Shown here: in pieces, positions 36,145-47,320 of the stretch
How the letters are laid out: the number at the start of each line of letters is the position of its first letter
Numbering within the stretch: the first letter of the stretch is position 1
Source of the DNA: Myoxocephalus aenaeus
Taxonomy: Eukaryota > Chordata > Actinopteri > Perciformes > Cottidae
Direction of reading: 5' to 3'
Length of the DNA: 64,000 nucleotides
Assembly: GCA_038501785.1 (NCBI GenBank)
Contig: JBAMJR010000040.1
Coordinates: 7,122,001-7,186,000, forward strand
Made by a program: the position numbers and the translations under genes
The notes under the pieces: generated by a model
Told to the model about the DNA's origin: nothing
What the model saw: the letters and a program-made list of their open reading frames with translations, nothing else
Database searches by the model: none

Positions 36145-36320
36145 GGGGCAGCTTTGGAGGTAGAGTGGGTCATCCATTAATTATAGGTTTGGCAGTTCAA
36201 TTCCCGGCTCCTGTTCACATGTCCAGATGAGTATGTGAATGGGTGAAAGAGGCAAAACTGTAAGGCGCTTTATCTGTTACGGTAGAAAAGCGCTATGGAA
36301 ATGCAGTCCACTTTGCCATT
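36145..36320 (+). mobile_element. tRNA-derived SINE, diverged, internally shortened
   Basis: The head GGGGCAGCTTTGGAGGTAGA and the 'gcagttcaattcccggctcctg' block are a degenerate RNA polymerase III box A and box B (GTTCAATTCC). The end has AAAGCGCTATGGAAATGCAG followed by 'tccactttgcca', the 3' end typical of a widespread fish SINE. Compared with the copies I remember, the middle (the 'gtgtccttgggcaagacactgaaccc' module) is missing. It is not a functional tRNA gene: the cloverleaf cannot form. Confidence 0.75.
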
Positions 36321-38050
36321 TTTATCGACTCTCACTGGATGAGCATGTTTGAGGATTTGAAGACATTATTTTCTTCATATTTTTAAAGTTACTGTGGGGA
36401 ACTTTTAACTGGTGATGAAAAAGTCTCAATTTAATACTGAAGCCTCTATGTGACCTTTGTAAGTAAACGAGACAATCAGTGAGAAGATTTAGACAGTTTC
36501 TATGTGATTATTCTTACTGCTTGTTATCGGTGCCAGCGGGTCGGATTCCGAGCAAAATCAGACAAAATCACCATAAACTCCTTCATCTCAGACTCCCATC
36601 GCACAAACCCTGATCCGGTTTCGCTGCTGCCTTCGACCCCGTCGTTGGAACACCACCCTGCTGGAGACCCAAGCTGTATTGCTGGGTCCGCTGGAGGGAA
36701 GTGAGCAGCGGGGACAGCCAGAACCAGGACTGAGACGTTTTTCTGAAGGGAATCTGGTGCTCGGAACCACTACTGCTTTGGTCCACAGGGACCGCCAAAA
36801 TCAACACTAAATAAAAAAATTAAAGTAGCTTTAAGGACATAATCTACAAATGAACATGCTTTCCTAAATAGAGTAGAGGAACTAGGATTTGGTTTTCACC
36901 AATATATTCTCACTCCAAGCTTTACCTGACTAAAGAATTAAGTTATTCTTTTAGTCTTTTGATGATACATCAATCCACAGTCTAGACAATTCCAAAGGTT
37001 CAAAAGCAAAAGGTTCAGCGAGAGGGCTTGGTGGCTGTGAGCTCAAACTAAGCTGTTCTTTTGGCAGAGTCCAGGCCGGAACCTTTCAACTTTATTTTTC
37101 TCCCTTAATCTACCTCGATCATCCTTTTTATGACATTCATCCGCTTGCCTTTCTCTCATTAACCCTTCCTTCCTACCTCAAAAGTAATTTAATATGCTTT
37201 CATCCTTCTTTCCCCCTCGGCTTCCTTTCTTCTGTCCCTACAAGAATGCAAATGCCTACCAGTGGAGGACAACATACAAGAAATAAGCAGCTTTATGCAT
37301 GTCATCAGATAATGGGTAATTATTTTCTACTGAGCACCGTACAACTCCGCGTCCTTTCCAAGTCACCCTGCTACCCATTCTTGGCAGTTCGGGATCCCCT
37401 ACCCTTTTTCCATGAACCCTGTCCTGCCTTTATTCCAGATGAAGTGAGGAGTAGTGATGGTGATTTCCCCCGTGGCGAGACGGAGATGCTTTGATTAACA
37501 CCAGAGAGACGGTGGGCTGGAGAAAGAAAGAACACAAGAGAGGACAACAGGGGGGGAATGGGCAAGTGGACATGAGAAGAGAGAATGTGTCGGGTGAAGT
37601 GAGGACATCGCCCAGACCGAAGATAAAGAGAGGAACTTTGGGGATTTGCTAAATAGAAAAGAAAACAGGAGAAGGAAAAAGGAGACAAACGTGGACATAT
37701 GACTCATAGAAATCCTCCAATTGGGCAAAATTGGGCAACAGGAGGACACTGGGTGGAGCTATATATTTAAGTTTGAGGTACTTGTCAAACCAGCAGGTAT
37801 GCGCATCCAAAAGACCATACGGTAACACAGTGTTTTGCAAACCTAAGCAATGGTTTACACAAAAGTAGGGGAGAATTTCCTACTGTTGAAAAGTGCCGTC
37901 CTCCATAGTTTAGTCACTCTTTAGTGACAGAAGAAGTTGTAAATCAAACTAAATACTATTGTTTCCTCGTGGCCAGCGGTGCCCGGTCCCATGCCATCGA
38001 ACAGCCTGCAGGCTTCTATTTCAGCCATCCAACTAAATGATTTCACATAC
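36321..38050. other. Noncoding stretch
   Basis: Contains a purine-rich segment at 37500-37690. No exon or repeat family recognised. Confidence 0.4.
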
Positions 38051-38331
38051 CTTCAACCAGAAAGAAAGGTATTCTAAATGGCGTGAATACAAATCAGCAT
38101 ACCCTCTGATTCTAGAAGGTGGTTTTGGAGGGTTAGCCCGAGAAGGCATTCTGCAGTAATTGTTTCCAAGCGGCATTGGATCCTCTGGATTTTCACGGCT
38201 GCTGGTTTCCCTTGATATGACTGTGTCATGAGTAAAGCTCTGGACCTGCCTGTCAGTGTGAGAGTGCTCCGTCTCCCCCGTCTCCAATCCAGCTCCAGGA
38301 AAATGCCAGGTTGAGTTTTCAGCCTGAGTGC
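38051..38331 (-). CDS. Candidate internal coding exon (93 codons), unknown protein
   Basis: On the minus strand a CACATCCCAG acceptor (38333-38332) opens 281 nt with no stop. It ends at GTTGAAG|GTATGT, a strong donor (38050-38045). It starts in phase 1 and ends in phase 0. The predicted peptide is hydrophilic, with SRETSSRENPEDP and SRANPPKPPSRIRG runs, and looks like a disordered region. The acceptor's pyrimidine tract is weak and no partner exon was found, so chance is quite possible. Confidence 0.25.
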
Positions 38332-39064
38332 CTGGGATGTGCACGGTGCAACCATCAGTGTCAGCAGAGTACAGTACCTGAAGCAGCCCCAGTCAAAACG
38401 CTGACAGGCTGAAGAGATGGGAAGAGGAATCCACCAGCAGCCAGTCAGGAACCATGAATTGCACATAAATGCCATTAAAACAATTTTGCTATGGAATGTT
38501 TCTTCTTCTAATATAATTTGTAATTATAAGAATTGTTCCTATAATAATTATAATTCTTGGCCCACAAAGCATTATTGCAGCTACCTGTGCTCACCACGAT
38601 AGAGCGGCCTGATCATTCAGAAGCTGGGTTCACTATCTTCTTTAATGAAATACAGCAACAACGTTAACAGTAATATTACAACATCTAGGGGAAGATTTAT
38701 GGCTGATAGCTTACATCAATCCTGAAATAAATCCTACTGAAAGCCTAAACAGTGGACTAAAAGTTAAATTCACAGCCCTTGACGATGTTATGGTATCCAT
38801 ATCTCATCCAGCGTGCTGGCCTTCATGTTTTTGCACCTCGACCCAGCAGATTCGCTGCTGCTTTTTGTCCATTTTCAGGTGGATTGTCGGTGCACTTTAG
38901 TCTTTCATTCCGTTGCTGATTTCCTTCAAAAAAAACGTGAACATTAGCTAACATTATCGGCTGAGACATTTCATTACTGAACTGCACGAAGCTGCTTTCA
39001 AGTGCAACAGGTTGAAGGGCTGAATCAACTTTTGAGAATGAGATTATTTGACAGCGTGAGACAC
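38332..39064. other. Noncoding stretch
   Basis: AT-rich, no recognised feature. Confidence 0.4.
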
Positions 39065-39072
39065 CGTTTGAC
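39065..39072. repeat. Target-site duplication, left copy (CGTTTGAC)
   Basis: Directly abuts the 5' terminus of the hAT element and is repeated exactly at 39658-39665. Confidence 0.92.
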
Positions 39073-39657
39073 CAGTGGCGGGCCGTGGATTTTCTACCAG
39101 CGCATTCAGTGCCGTCGCAATCAGCTGTTTAACAGCTGTGCGAAAGTAAGTCAGTTTCTCAGGCTTCTGAGCTTCACGGTTCAAGCTTCCAGCTTCTTCT
39201 TCTTCTTCTTCTTCTTCTTCTTCTTCTTCTTCTTCTTCTTTTTGGGTTGTAAGGCGGATTGCATCCAACAAAAGGTGCATTACCGCCACCTACTGCCGCT
39301 GCACCACTGACCAATCACAGCGCACGTTAATGTTCACGCTGGGCCCTGTGGCGAAACACACGTCCATACGCTAATAGGCCGTTCGCATGTAGTTTAACCG
39401 GCTTTTCTCCCATAGAGAAACAGAGGTGAAATCTGATTGGACAAGAGCTGCAGGCTGGAAGCTGAGGAACAGAGGAAGACACAGCTGTGCAATGAGAAAA
39501 TAAGCTGATAGGGAAAAATAATTATAATACATGTAGCGGATTTGTGAAAAACAATTACATTATAAAATGTTTTTATTAAACTATAAAATAGCTATAACTT
39601 TGTGATTCTGTTTAGGCCAGCAGAGAAGGCCTAGCAGGCCCTGACGGCCTGCCACTG
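39073..39657. mobile_element. Complete non-autonomous hAT element (585 bp)
   Basis: The 5' end CAGTGGCGGGCCGT and the complement of the 3' end CAGTGGCAGGCCGT are terminal inverted repeats matching at 13 of 14 positions. Both ends abut an exact 8-bp duplication, CGTTTGAC. An 8-bp duplication together with a CAGTGG/CCACTG end is diagnostic of the hAT superfamily. The interior has no transposase remnant, so it must have been mobilised in trans by an autonomous relative. A (TTC)16 microsatellite lies inside at 39193-39240. Confidence 0.9.
39193..39240. repeat. (TTC)n trinucleotide microsatellite
   Basis: About 16 TTC units located inside the 585-bp hAT element. Confidence 0.95.
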
Positions 39658-39665
39658 CGTTTGAC
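39658..39665. repeat. Target-site duplication, right copy (CGTTTGAC)
   Basis: Exact match to 39065-39072. Confidence 0.92.
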
Positions 39666-40498
39666 CAATATGGAGCACACGATGCACGATTCCACAGGTC
39701 GAGACACGCTTCTCAACATAAAGACAGCTGAGCTGGCAGCTCGAAGCTACCGGTGCTAACAGCACAACGGCAACAGTTCTGACGGAGCTAACAGTGTTAG
39801 CTCGCGGGGCCACCAGACCATATCTTTACACAGCACATATTTGCTTGCTGCTATATTAATGCTAGATTTTTTTGGGAATTCAGTGGTGTATACATTATTT
39901 CATGGAAATTCCCCCACCGTGTGGTTATCCCTTCTCTCCATGCCCCGTGCACTTGCCAGTATACATACCTGCTTTAGAGCCAGTGTATCATATTCAAGAA
40001 AATACATGAAAAGACAATGCCAACAACTGTACCACGGCCAGACATAATATGCAATATATGGAAACTACTGCTATATTTGGAGACGTTCATAGGGTGGTGC
40101 AATTGTCTAATCCTTCAAAGTCTTTTTTTTTTTTAAGTCACACATGACTGTTGTTTGGAAAAAGAAAGATTACATGTTCCAGTATCTCATCACCCGTCGC
40201 AGAGATATATTCTCGGCTGACTGACTGAGTGTCTGTCCGCGGCCGCCCACTGCTCAGCAGGACATAACTGAGCCTTTTTCCTCAGGTTTCTTAGCCCAGT
40301 TTAGCTCGTGGAAAAAGCCAATCTAAGCACTTTGTGCTCCTCCCCATTAAAGCCTGCGTCCGACGACGGTTTCTGCAGATGCAGTGATTCTATCGCTCTG
40401 CTGTTACTCATCTTTGTCCTTCCTTACAAATACAGCGAATCATTAGTTATTTGGCCTGGACCTTTACGCCATCTTTAAACACACAGATTCTCCTTCCA

Positions 40499-40499
<1 letters not shown>
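39666..40499. other. Noncoding stretch
   Basis: No recognised feature. Confidence 0.4.

Positions 40500-40532
<33 letters not shown>
40500..40532. repeat. Poly-C tract, 33 C
   Basis: Longest homopolymer in the window. The plus-strand frame through it reads as polyproline, an artefact. Confidence 0.95.
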
Positions 40533-40534
<2 letters not shown>

Positions 40535-41167
40535 ATTTCCTTCTTCCCCTCTGCTTTTCCCCTCAGAACTCGGTCTCCTTCTCCCAAAACAATAATAACA
40601 AGCTTAGCGATGCAGCTCGCTGACCGGCTCATAATCCAGAAGGAACTGAATCCCACAGCTCGACTCCAACAGATAATCCTTTCTGCAAAGCCAGCCTTCC
40701 CCTTCTGGAACAATGCTCTCATTTACACCAGAGTGACCCCCAAATTAGAGCAGGAAATGGTTGAGAGGAGGGAAATATGGAAGGAAAGACAGACTGTAGC
40801 AAGTTCAGCACTGAGAATGATTTTCCAAGAGAAGCCACAGGATTTTGGAAGTCTGAGAAAATGCCATAAAAAAAAAAAACTTTCAACTTTTACTTTAAGC
40901 TAAGCTAAAATTCTAAGCCTTAACATAGCTGCCATACCCTTCTGCCAACCCCATCACCGACCACGCAGCAACTAGAGGCAGAGGTTTAAAGCACACTGTG
41001 TGACATTGGGACAGTTGAAACCTCGCGGCTCTGCGTCCGTCCTCAACCTCCGATGACTGCCAAGGCAAACACAACGGCAGCTGCGAGGCCCGAAACAAGA
41101 GGATGCATTATTAGACTGCTCTTCAAAGCCACAACCACTGGCTGGACTTGATCACTTCACACCAGGC
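40533..41167. other. Noncoding stretch
   Basis: A plus-strand frame is open to 40903 but has no start outside the poly-C and no splice support. Not called as a gene. Confidence 0.35.
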
Positions 41168-41276
<109 letters not shown>

Positions 41277-41529
41277 GGCACAAACAACCCTGTCAGTGAG
41301 GTTGTTGTTAGTGTAGGAGAACAGATGATAAGAATCTCTTCATTTCTGCATCTCCTTCCCTTGACATGCCATAAAGCATTGAGTTTGCTGCACTCCCCTG
41401 ACTTCTTAACACATAATATTTACCAGTACATGTTGCTTTATATCGCTGATATAAGTGCACATGCATACTAATTAGGCTGGTTGACAAATGATCCAAACAA
41501 ACGGCAAACATTCCCCCTTTTTCGTGCAG

Positions 41530-41695
41530 AACCTTCCATTTCCTCCTCATCCTGATCTCATCTCGACAGTTTCTTTCACACTGTTGCGTTCGTGGACTCC
41601 GACTGCGTCAATCCTGAAGATCTCTTCCTCTACGTCTGATGAAGGAGCTTCTCTTCTCCACTTCACTCCAGACCCACCATCGCAGCTCTCGTCTG
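41530..41695 (+). CDS. Candidate internal coding exon (55 codons), unknown protein
   Basis: A strong acceptor, CCCCCTTTTTCGTGCAG (AG at 41528-41529), opens 166 nt without a stop. It ends at CGTCTG|GTAAAT (donor at 41696). It has at least seven CpG, more than its flanks. The exon starts in phase 0 and ends in phase 1. The peptide starts NLPFPPHPDLISTVS and is Ser/Pro-rich, probably disordered. There are no homology clues and no matching partner exon nearby. Confidence 0.25.
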
Positions 41696-43180
41696 GTAAA
41701 TAAAAGATAGCTGCCGAGCTCCAGCTGCCTCAGCACTTTGCTGGTGCTGTTTTGCTGTGACTTCTACACAGACTGTAAATGTTTCATTTCATGGCATTCT
41801 GTCTTTGTGCGGCAGAGCGGGCAGCGTTCAGGGTCCCAGCAAGGGTTTCTTTGACTTGGTAGCTGATTGGAAACACCGTATTGTGCCCGTATTACCGTTT
41901 GAGTGTCAGGTTTATGGTCTGGATGGCGCCCTTAACGAAATCCCACAGTGGAACAAAAATACTAGTGTCCATGGCTACTTTCTGCGAGCGATCTCACGAT
42001 GGAATGCTATGATGATGCTGTATAAGTGTCTCAAATCCCTGCTCACTGTAAACTACTGGGGTTGATATTAGGGAGAGGCCAAATGCCAACCCCATCACTT
42101 TGGAGGTTCAATCTTTTGCATCCTGCTCAGATTCCTGCAAGAAGCCCCTGAGAGAACCGTTCCTGACTCATGGTATTTAATAACGTTAATCGACCTCATG
42201 ACGTCTGAAATGAAAAGTATGTAAAGGTGTAAATTAAAGGTGTTACAAATGTCTTACACACTTGAGCTTGAACACTGTTCTGTATATTTTTTTTGTCATC
42301 TATGTCTATCTATATCTATGTTATGTTCAGAAACCTCCTGCTTGCCGTACCTACATTACGTATATACATTGCACATCAAGTTACACATTGTAATTGTTCC
42401 CTTTCATTTGCCTACTTTCTGTCGATGGTTACAGAAAACTGTGAGGCCAGCACCGTGAAGCCTTGAGCTTCTCTACAAAAGACAGTCACACTTGGTTCTG
42501 GCTTTGTTATTTACAAGGAACATGGCTTCAGATTTTCTCTTCACACCTCCATTTTCTCCTTACAATGTATTGTTCCCCTGCCATTGAGAATGAAATAGAC
42601 GTTTCTCCAAGGACATCTATCTGACTACACACCTACGACGAAGCACAGAAAATCACGAGCAAGACGGATAACACACGGGAAGTCATCATTTACTTGGAAA
42701 TTACATACCATTTTTAAACAACAATAATTTCTTCACATTATATGTTCATTTACTGTGCATCAAAGTGCAGTCAACCATTAACGTTCCTCCACTGATGCAT
42801 CTCGTCTTTCCACTTCTCTACCTGCTACCACTGCCTCTATTAGACAAAGGGCCGTGCACACACACACACACACTCACACACACACAGCTTTGGAGGAGTG
42901 AGTCAGGGATAGTCCGCGTGTCCCTACCTGTCAGTCAAGCCTCCATTAGTGGCTACTTGGCTGGGTGGCTCGGGGTCCGCTGCTGTGGACGTAGATGTGA
43001 GATGACAGCACTGTGTTTCCTCCCCAACATACACACACATCCTACATTTGTGTGTGTGTATCGGTGTTCGCTTTGTTAAACCACCGACTCAAAGCCACGC
43101 ATGACGCACGCACCTGTGCATGAGTGGCCATGTTTGATTCACACGCGGAGGAGACATCTTTCTCCTTTTTTCATCTTGCA

Positions 43181-43214
<34 letters not shown>

Positions 43215-43303
43215 CCTCATGGACCCCGAGCAACGTTGAATTCCTGCAGGATTTAAATTTTATGTAAAATTCTAATCTCGTTTTGTGGACTCACAAGCAT
43301 TTT

Positions 43304-43305
<2 letters not shown>
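41696..43305. other. Noncoding stretch with short CA/GT patches
   Basis: Short CA runs near 42858-42887 and a GT run near 43181-43207. No gene recognised. Confidence 0.4.

Positions 43306-43356
<51 letters not shown>
43306..43356. repeat. (GT)n microsatellite
   Basis: About 25 GT units, paired in opposite sense with the CA array at 43455-43530. Confidence 0.95.
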
Positions 43357-43358
<2 letters not shown>

Positions 43359-43453
43359 AGTGTCCCTTGTGCCCCCCCCCTGGAGGCAGGTCATCATGAA
43401 TCATGTCAAAGCGAATCTGCGATTAAAAGGAGCCCTCTGCACTGAATGGGAAA

Positions 43454-43454
<1 letters not shown>

Positions 43455-43530
<76 letters not shown>
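43455..43530. repeat. (CA)n microsatellite
   Basis: About 38 perfect CA units, 98 bp from a complementary GT array. Confidence 0.95.
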
Positions 43531-43532
<2 letters not shown>

Positions 43533-43629
43533 GGCCAGTGGCTGGTTTGTAGCCAGCAGTAGTGAATCACAGCGGTCATCACTTGGTGTTTCATATGCGG
43601 AGCATGACAGACACAGATTAGTGGAGTTC

Positions 43630-44215
43630 TGCTGTATACCGGCACCTGCTCTGCACCTCCACCTCCTTTCTTTATTTGCACCTCCTTTCCTTTTGTTCCG
43701 AATTGTTTTCCTCTCTTCCTCCCATTTTGTCATTCTATTCTGCACCTTCTCTCTTTTCTCTTGCACCTCCTTCCTTCTACTACACGTCCTTTTTCGTCTG
43801 TGTTTCCTTCTCCTTCTTCTGCACCTCCTCCACATACCACCTTTCCTCCACATACCACCTCCCTTGTCTACTTCTGTTCCTTCCACTGCACCTGCCTTTT
43901 GAGAGTCTCCTGTTGCTCAGCTCCTCCTCCTCCTCCTCCTCACCTTCATTCCTTTCTTACCACCTTTCCTCTCCTTCATCTCTGTTTTCACACCACCTTA
44001 TGTTTACTCATCGGTCACTTTTTCTTCTTCTTTCCTGTACGTCCTTCCTCCTCCTCTGCATTCCTCCTTCTCTTCTGCCCCTACATTTCCCCTACCTTCT
44101 TTCTCCTCTCCTATCTCCTCGTTGCCTCCAAGTCCTCCTGCTGCCCCCATTTCACCCTTCACCTGTCTCTCCTCCTTTCTCTGCCTCCTCAACCACTACC
44201 CTCCTCCATGCATCC
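43630..44215. repeat. Polypyrimidine, degenerate tandem CT-rich tract
   Basis: About 590 bp with almost exclusively C and T on the plus strand. It is built of recurring 'tgcacctcctt', 'ctccacataccacctt' and TCCTCC words. Overlapping open frames of about 165-198 codons here are low-complexity Ser/Leu/Phe/Pro translations. A duplicated 15-base unit (TCCACATACCACCT type) occurs twice near 43828-43860. Confidence 0.85.
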
Positions 44216-44738
44216 TCGCCTCCTTTGGCAGCCCAATGCAGCATTTCAGTACCTCTGAAGTCGATGTGAATAATGTTTTGGTAACAAGGTACGTGATCAG
44301 ATCCAGATGTGAGGAAAAAACATAACACAGCTATCGCATGCATGAGAAAAATGCAATTCAAAGTAGATCAATTCACAGTTACAAGCCACGGTTTCATTCT
44401 CAGTCCCGTCTTCATGGAATTTAACCTCGCCGGATTAAACACCTGCCTGTTGCCTCCAGGTTGCCTCGGAGACGCGTAGCGTGCGTGTCTCGGTAGTTTG
44501 GATAGATAATAACTTCTGTTAATCAGCTTTTGGATGAATCCTCATTTCTTTCTTGAGATTAATCTATTTTAATTCCTTTTCACATATTCTCGTATCCCTC
44601 TTTGTCCAGGTCTCAACTGTTTATTTGGAAATGTTAAGTCTGAATGTTTCAGGTAAAAAATAAAAAAAGAGAAGAAAAAAAAGATAGCTTTATGAAAGAA
44701 ACATTCAGCTCTGTGAGCACTGTGCTGTAAGATGTGGC

Positions 44739-44739
<1 letters not shown>

Positions 44740-44800
<61 letters not shown>
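44740..44800. repeat. (GT)n microsatellite
   Basis: About 30 GT units after GGCGC. Confidence 0.95.
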
Positions 44801-44803
<3 letters not shown>

Positions 44804-46248
44804 CTGAAGGCAAGGCTGCCATCTATCGTCCCCACACGATCTCTCCATGTGTGCACTGCATCCTCTGTGGAGCCCCGCCGAGCGCTCGGTTTCCTCTAAC
44901 ACGTCCGTCATCAGCTCCTCAGGACCGGTGCAGTGCAGCACACTCAGTGACGTTAGTTGCTTCAATCAGAAATGCCTTGACTGTATGTTACATGTGTTCA
45001 TTCAGGTTTGACAAGTACTGCGGAGACAGAATAGTCCTTAACTTCCTGGATTCAAATCTCTTGTGGCTGCATTGCGTTCTGGTCTATTGCAGCTATTACT
45101 CATATCCCTTCAGGGCCGCTGAATGAGAAATATGAACGTGTTGTTCCAACAGGGCCTTTACTCTTTGATTCTAAGAGACAATAAAAGTTGACATTTGCTG
45201 CGGTTTTAACATTCTTCAAACATGTTCTACTGCTGGAGATATTCCTGCTGAAAGGCAAACCCACGTTTGTAAATTCTCTTCTTTTTTTTTACTTTCAAAG
45301 TGGTTTCAGAGAGTATAAAATATAGCTAACACTTTAATATTGATCTACAACCTTTTCTAGAACATACTAATCCCTCTCTAAGACGCCTTCTTACCTCCAT
45401 GACAGCAGTGGACCTTATGGCTGAAAGCAGTAATGATCATATATTTCAGTGGATGCACCTCATAAGAATAATAAGAGCAATATGATGTTTGACGAGTCTG
45501 AGCCTCTTGAGTCAAAATCCAATACTTCTGACTCGATAAAGTTCCCGAACATGGGTTGAAGTAAAAGAAATATCTGGAAAGTTTTTGCTGGATTATGCGA
45601 TGTGGGGAGTGAGCGGCAGGCGGATGGAAGAGCTTTAAAATGAAAGACCAGCATTTGCAGGCGCTGGTTTTGAGGTTCAAACAGGAAGTCCAGGTGCTAT
45701 TTCACAATAAAGGTACTTTTATACAAGGTGCATCTTGGTGTGGCTTTTGTTTTACTTTTGGCCACTTGGCCAAAGATGAGACTAACAGATAAATACACAT
45801 GTGTTTCAAAGCATTGACATTATCATACAGACCTTCGGCTGTGTGGTTTTATATAATGTGTTTTTCATGTTGACGAAACCGACTCGGATGCTCATTAGCC
45901 GCTCTTGGAAGTCGGTCCTGTGTCTCCAGCTGGTGAGATATTTCCCTATTTCCCCGATTGTGTTGAAGACCTCTGTTACCTACTTGCACGTTGCCATGGC
46001 AACCTCTAGTTAGGCAAGACAAATACTACAAGGTTTTGATAAGATTTAGCCCCAATTAGGCCATCCCACACACATTTAGAAGGCCAGAGAGGAAATCGCG
46101 GAGCCATTCCTCCCAGAGGGCTTTTTATTCCAGAAATATAATTTTGCATATTCGCCTGAAATGACACTTTAACAAAGTAAAGCCTTACATGATTAGCTGT
46201 TTGACTAGATCAAGGTCAAATCTGAAACATTCATCAATGCCCAGAGCA

Positions 46249-46249
<1 letters not shown>
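44801..46249. other. Noncoding stretch; possible conserved patch at 46.03-46.20 kb
   Basis: The patch 46030-46200 is unique and TAAT/ATTA-containing. It could be regulatory, but this is not testable from one sequence. Confidence 0.35.

Positions 46250-46325
<76 letters not shown>
46250..46325. repeat. (GT)n microsatellite
   Basis: About 38 perfect GT units. Confidence 0.95.
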
Positions 46326-46327
<2 letters not shown>

Positions 46328-46490
46328 CTAAGCCATTCCTCAGTGTGACCACCTACAATGAGACAGAACATGTCAACCTTAAACACTCACTCACATGCAA
46401 TCACATGTAAACCTTCCTCTCAATCGCACCTGTTGCATCACACCCCATAAGAAACAAGGAGAGAATGTTTGTTTTAGTTTTTATTGGGGA

Positions 46491-46520
46491 GACAACAACA
46501 ACAACAACAACAACAACAAC
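46491..46520. repeat. (ACA)n trinucleotide repeat
   Basis: About 10 ACA units. Confidence 0.9.
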
Positions 46521-46954
46521 TGTGAATTGACTGGAAAAGATGAGCGTTTGTCCTCTCACTGTCTGTCATACATCATTAAACAGGGCTCGGTTTCGAAAGC
46601 TGTGGATATAGCATTGTAAAAAAATGGGGTTATAATTGGGTAAATAATGACATGTCCAGGGGGCAGTTTGAGGGGAGCATGAGGACGGCTGGTACCAAAT
46701 AAGTAGATGTTTTGGCTCCTGGTTCCTTGTTAATAATGGATTTTAGAGGGTGCAGGTAAGCAGAGACTATATTCCATCACCCTCTCGTTAAATTTGAGCC
46801 GGCTGCTCAATTTCATCATATAGAAAAATAAGTGGGGGTCGTCTTGATAATACAAATAATTTTACAAGTTGGTGAGGCAGCACTTAATACAAAATAAATT
46901 CAAATATGTATAAATAAATATGAATTGCAGCATTGAGCCCCATGGAGGAAGCAA

Positions 46955-47010
46955 TACATATATATATGTATATATACAAATAAATACATGTATTTATAAA
47001 TATATATAAA
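46955..47010. repeat. AT-rich (TA)n-like tract
   Basis: Mixed ATATAT, GTATATATAC and TAAATATATATAAAT words. Confidence 0.75.
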
Positions 47011-47172
47011 TAGAACATATTTCCTCTGAATTATCTGTGATTCACAATTTTGTCTTCTTCTTCTTCTTTTAGGTAAAGAGTGCTGTGCAAGATTAGAGAA
47101 CAAGTCCATCAATTGTTGGTCCAACTCAGGGGTTTAAAATGTGTTTATTTGAGCAGCATGAAAAAAAAGGAA

Positions 47173-47320
47173 GCCACACGCCTCTCATTTATGATCAAGT
47201 GGTATTCGTCATTCAGAACATCTCCAAGCGCACATTTGGATGGTTAGGAACATTTGGTGCATCCGGAGCCGACTCCTTTTATTTTCTTTCTCTGACAAAT
47301 GAAGAGAAATCTGAGCGAAC
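47173..47320 (+). repeat. Member 2 of a dispersed homologous pair
   Basis: Homologous in the same orientation to 26681-26830. The best block is GAACATTTGGTGCATC with flanks, plus CATTCAG and GCCACA blocks in matching order and spacing. Unclassified. Confidence 0.6.

Noticed and set aside
36145..36220. Possible tRNA gene
   Set aside because: Only degenerate box A and box B remain. A cloverleaf cannot form and a SINE body follows.
38074..38475. 133-codon minus-strand frame overlapping the 38.1-kb candidate exon
   Set aside because: Different frame and less consistent with the splice signals. At most one frame can be real, and the other one fits better.
40451..40903. 150-codon plus-strand frame with polyproline
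   Set aside because: The polyproline is the poly-C tract. No start context, splice signal or homology.
43306..44269. Several long overlapping open frames (161-198 codons)
   Set aside because: Low-complexity translation of CA/GT arrays and a polypyrimidine tract, which lack stop codons by composition.
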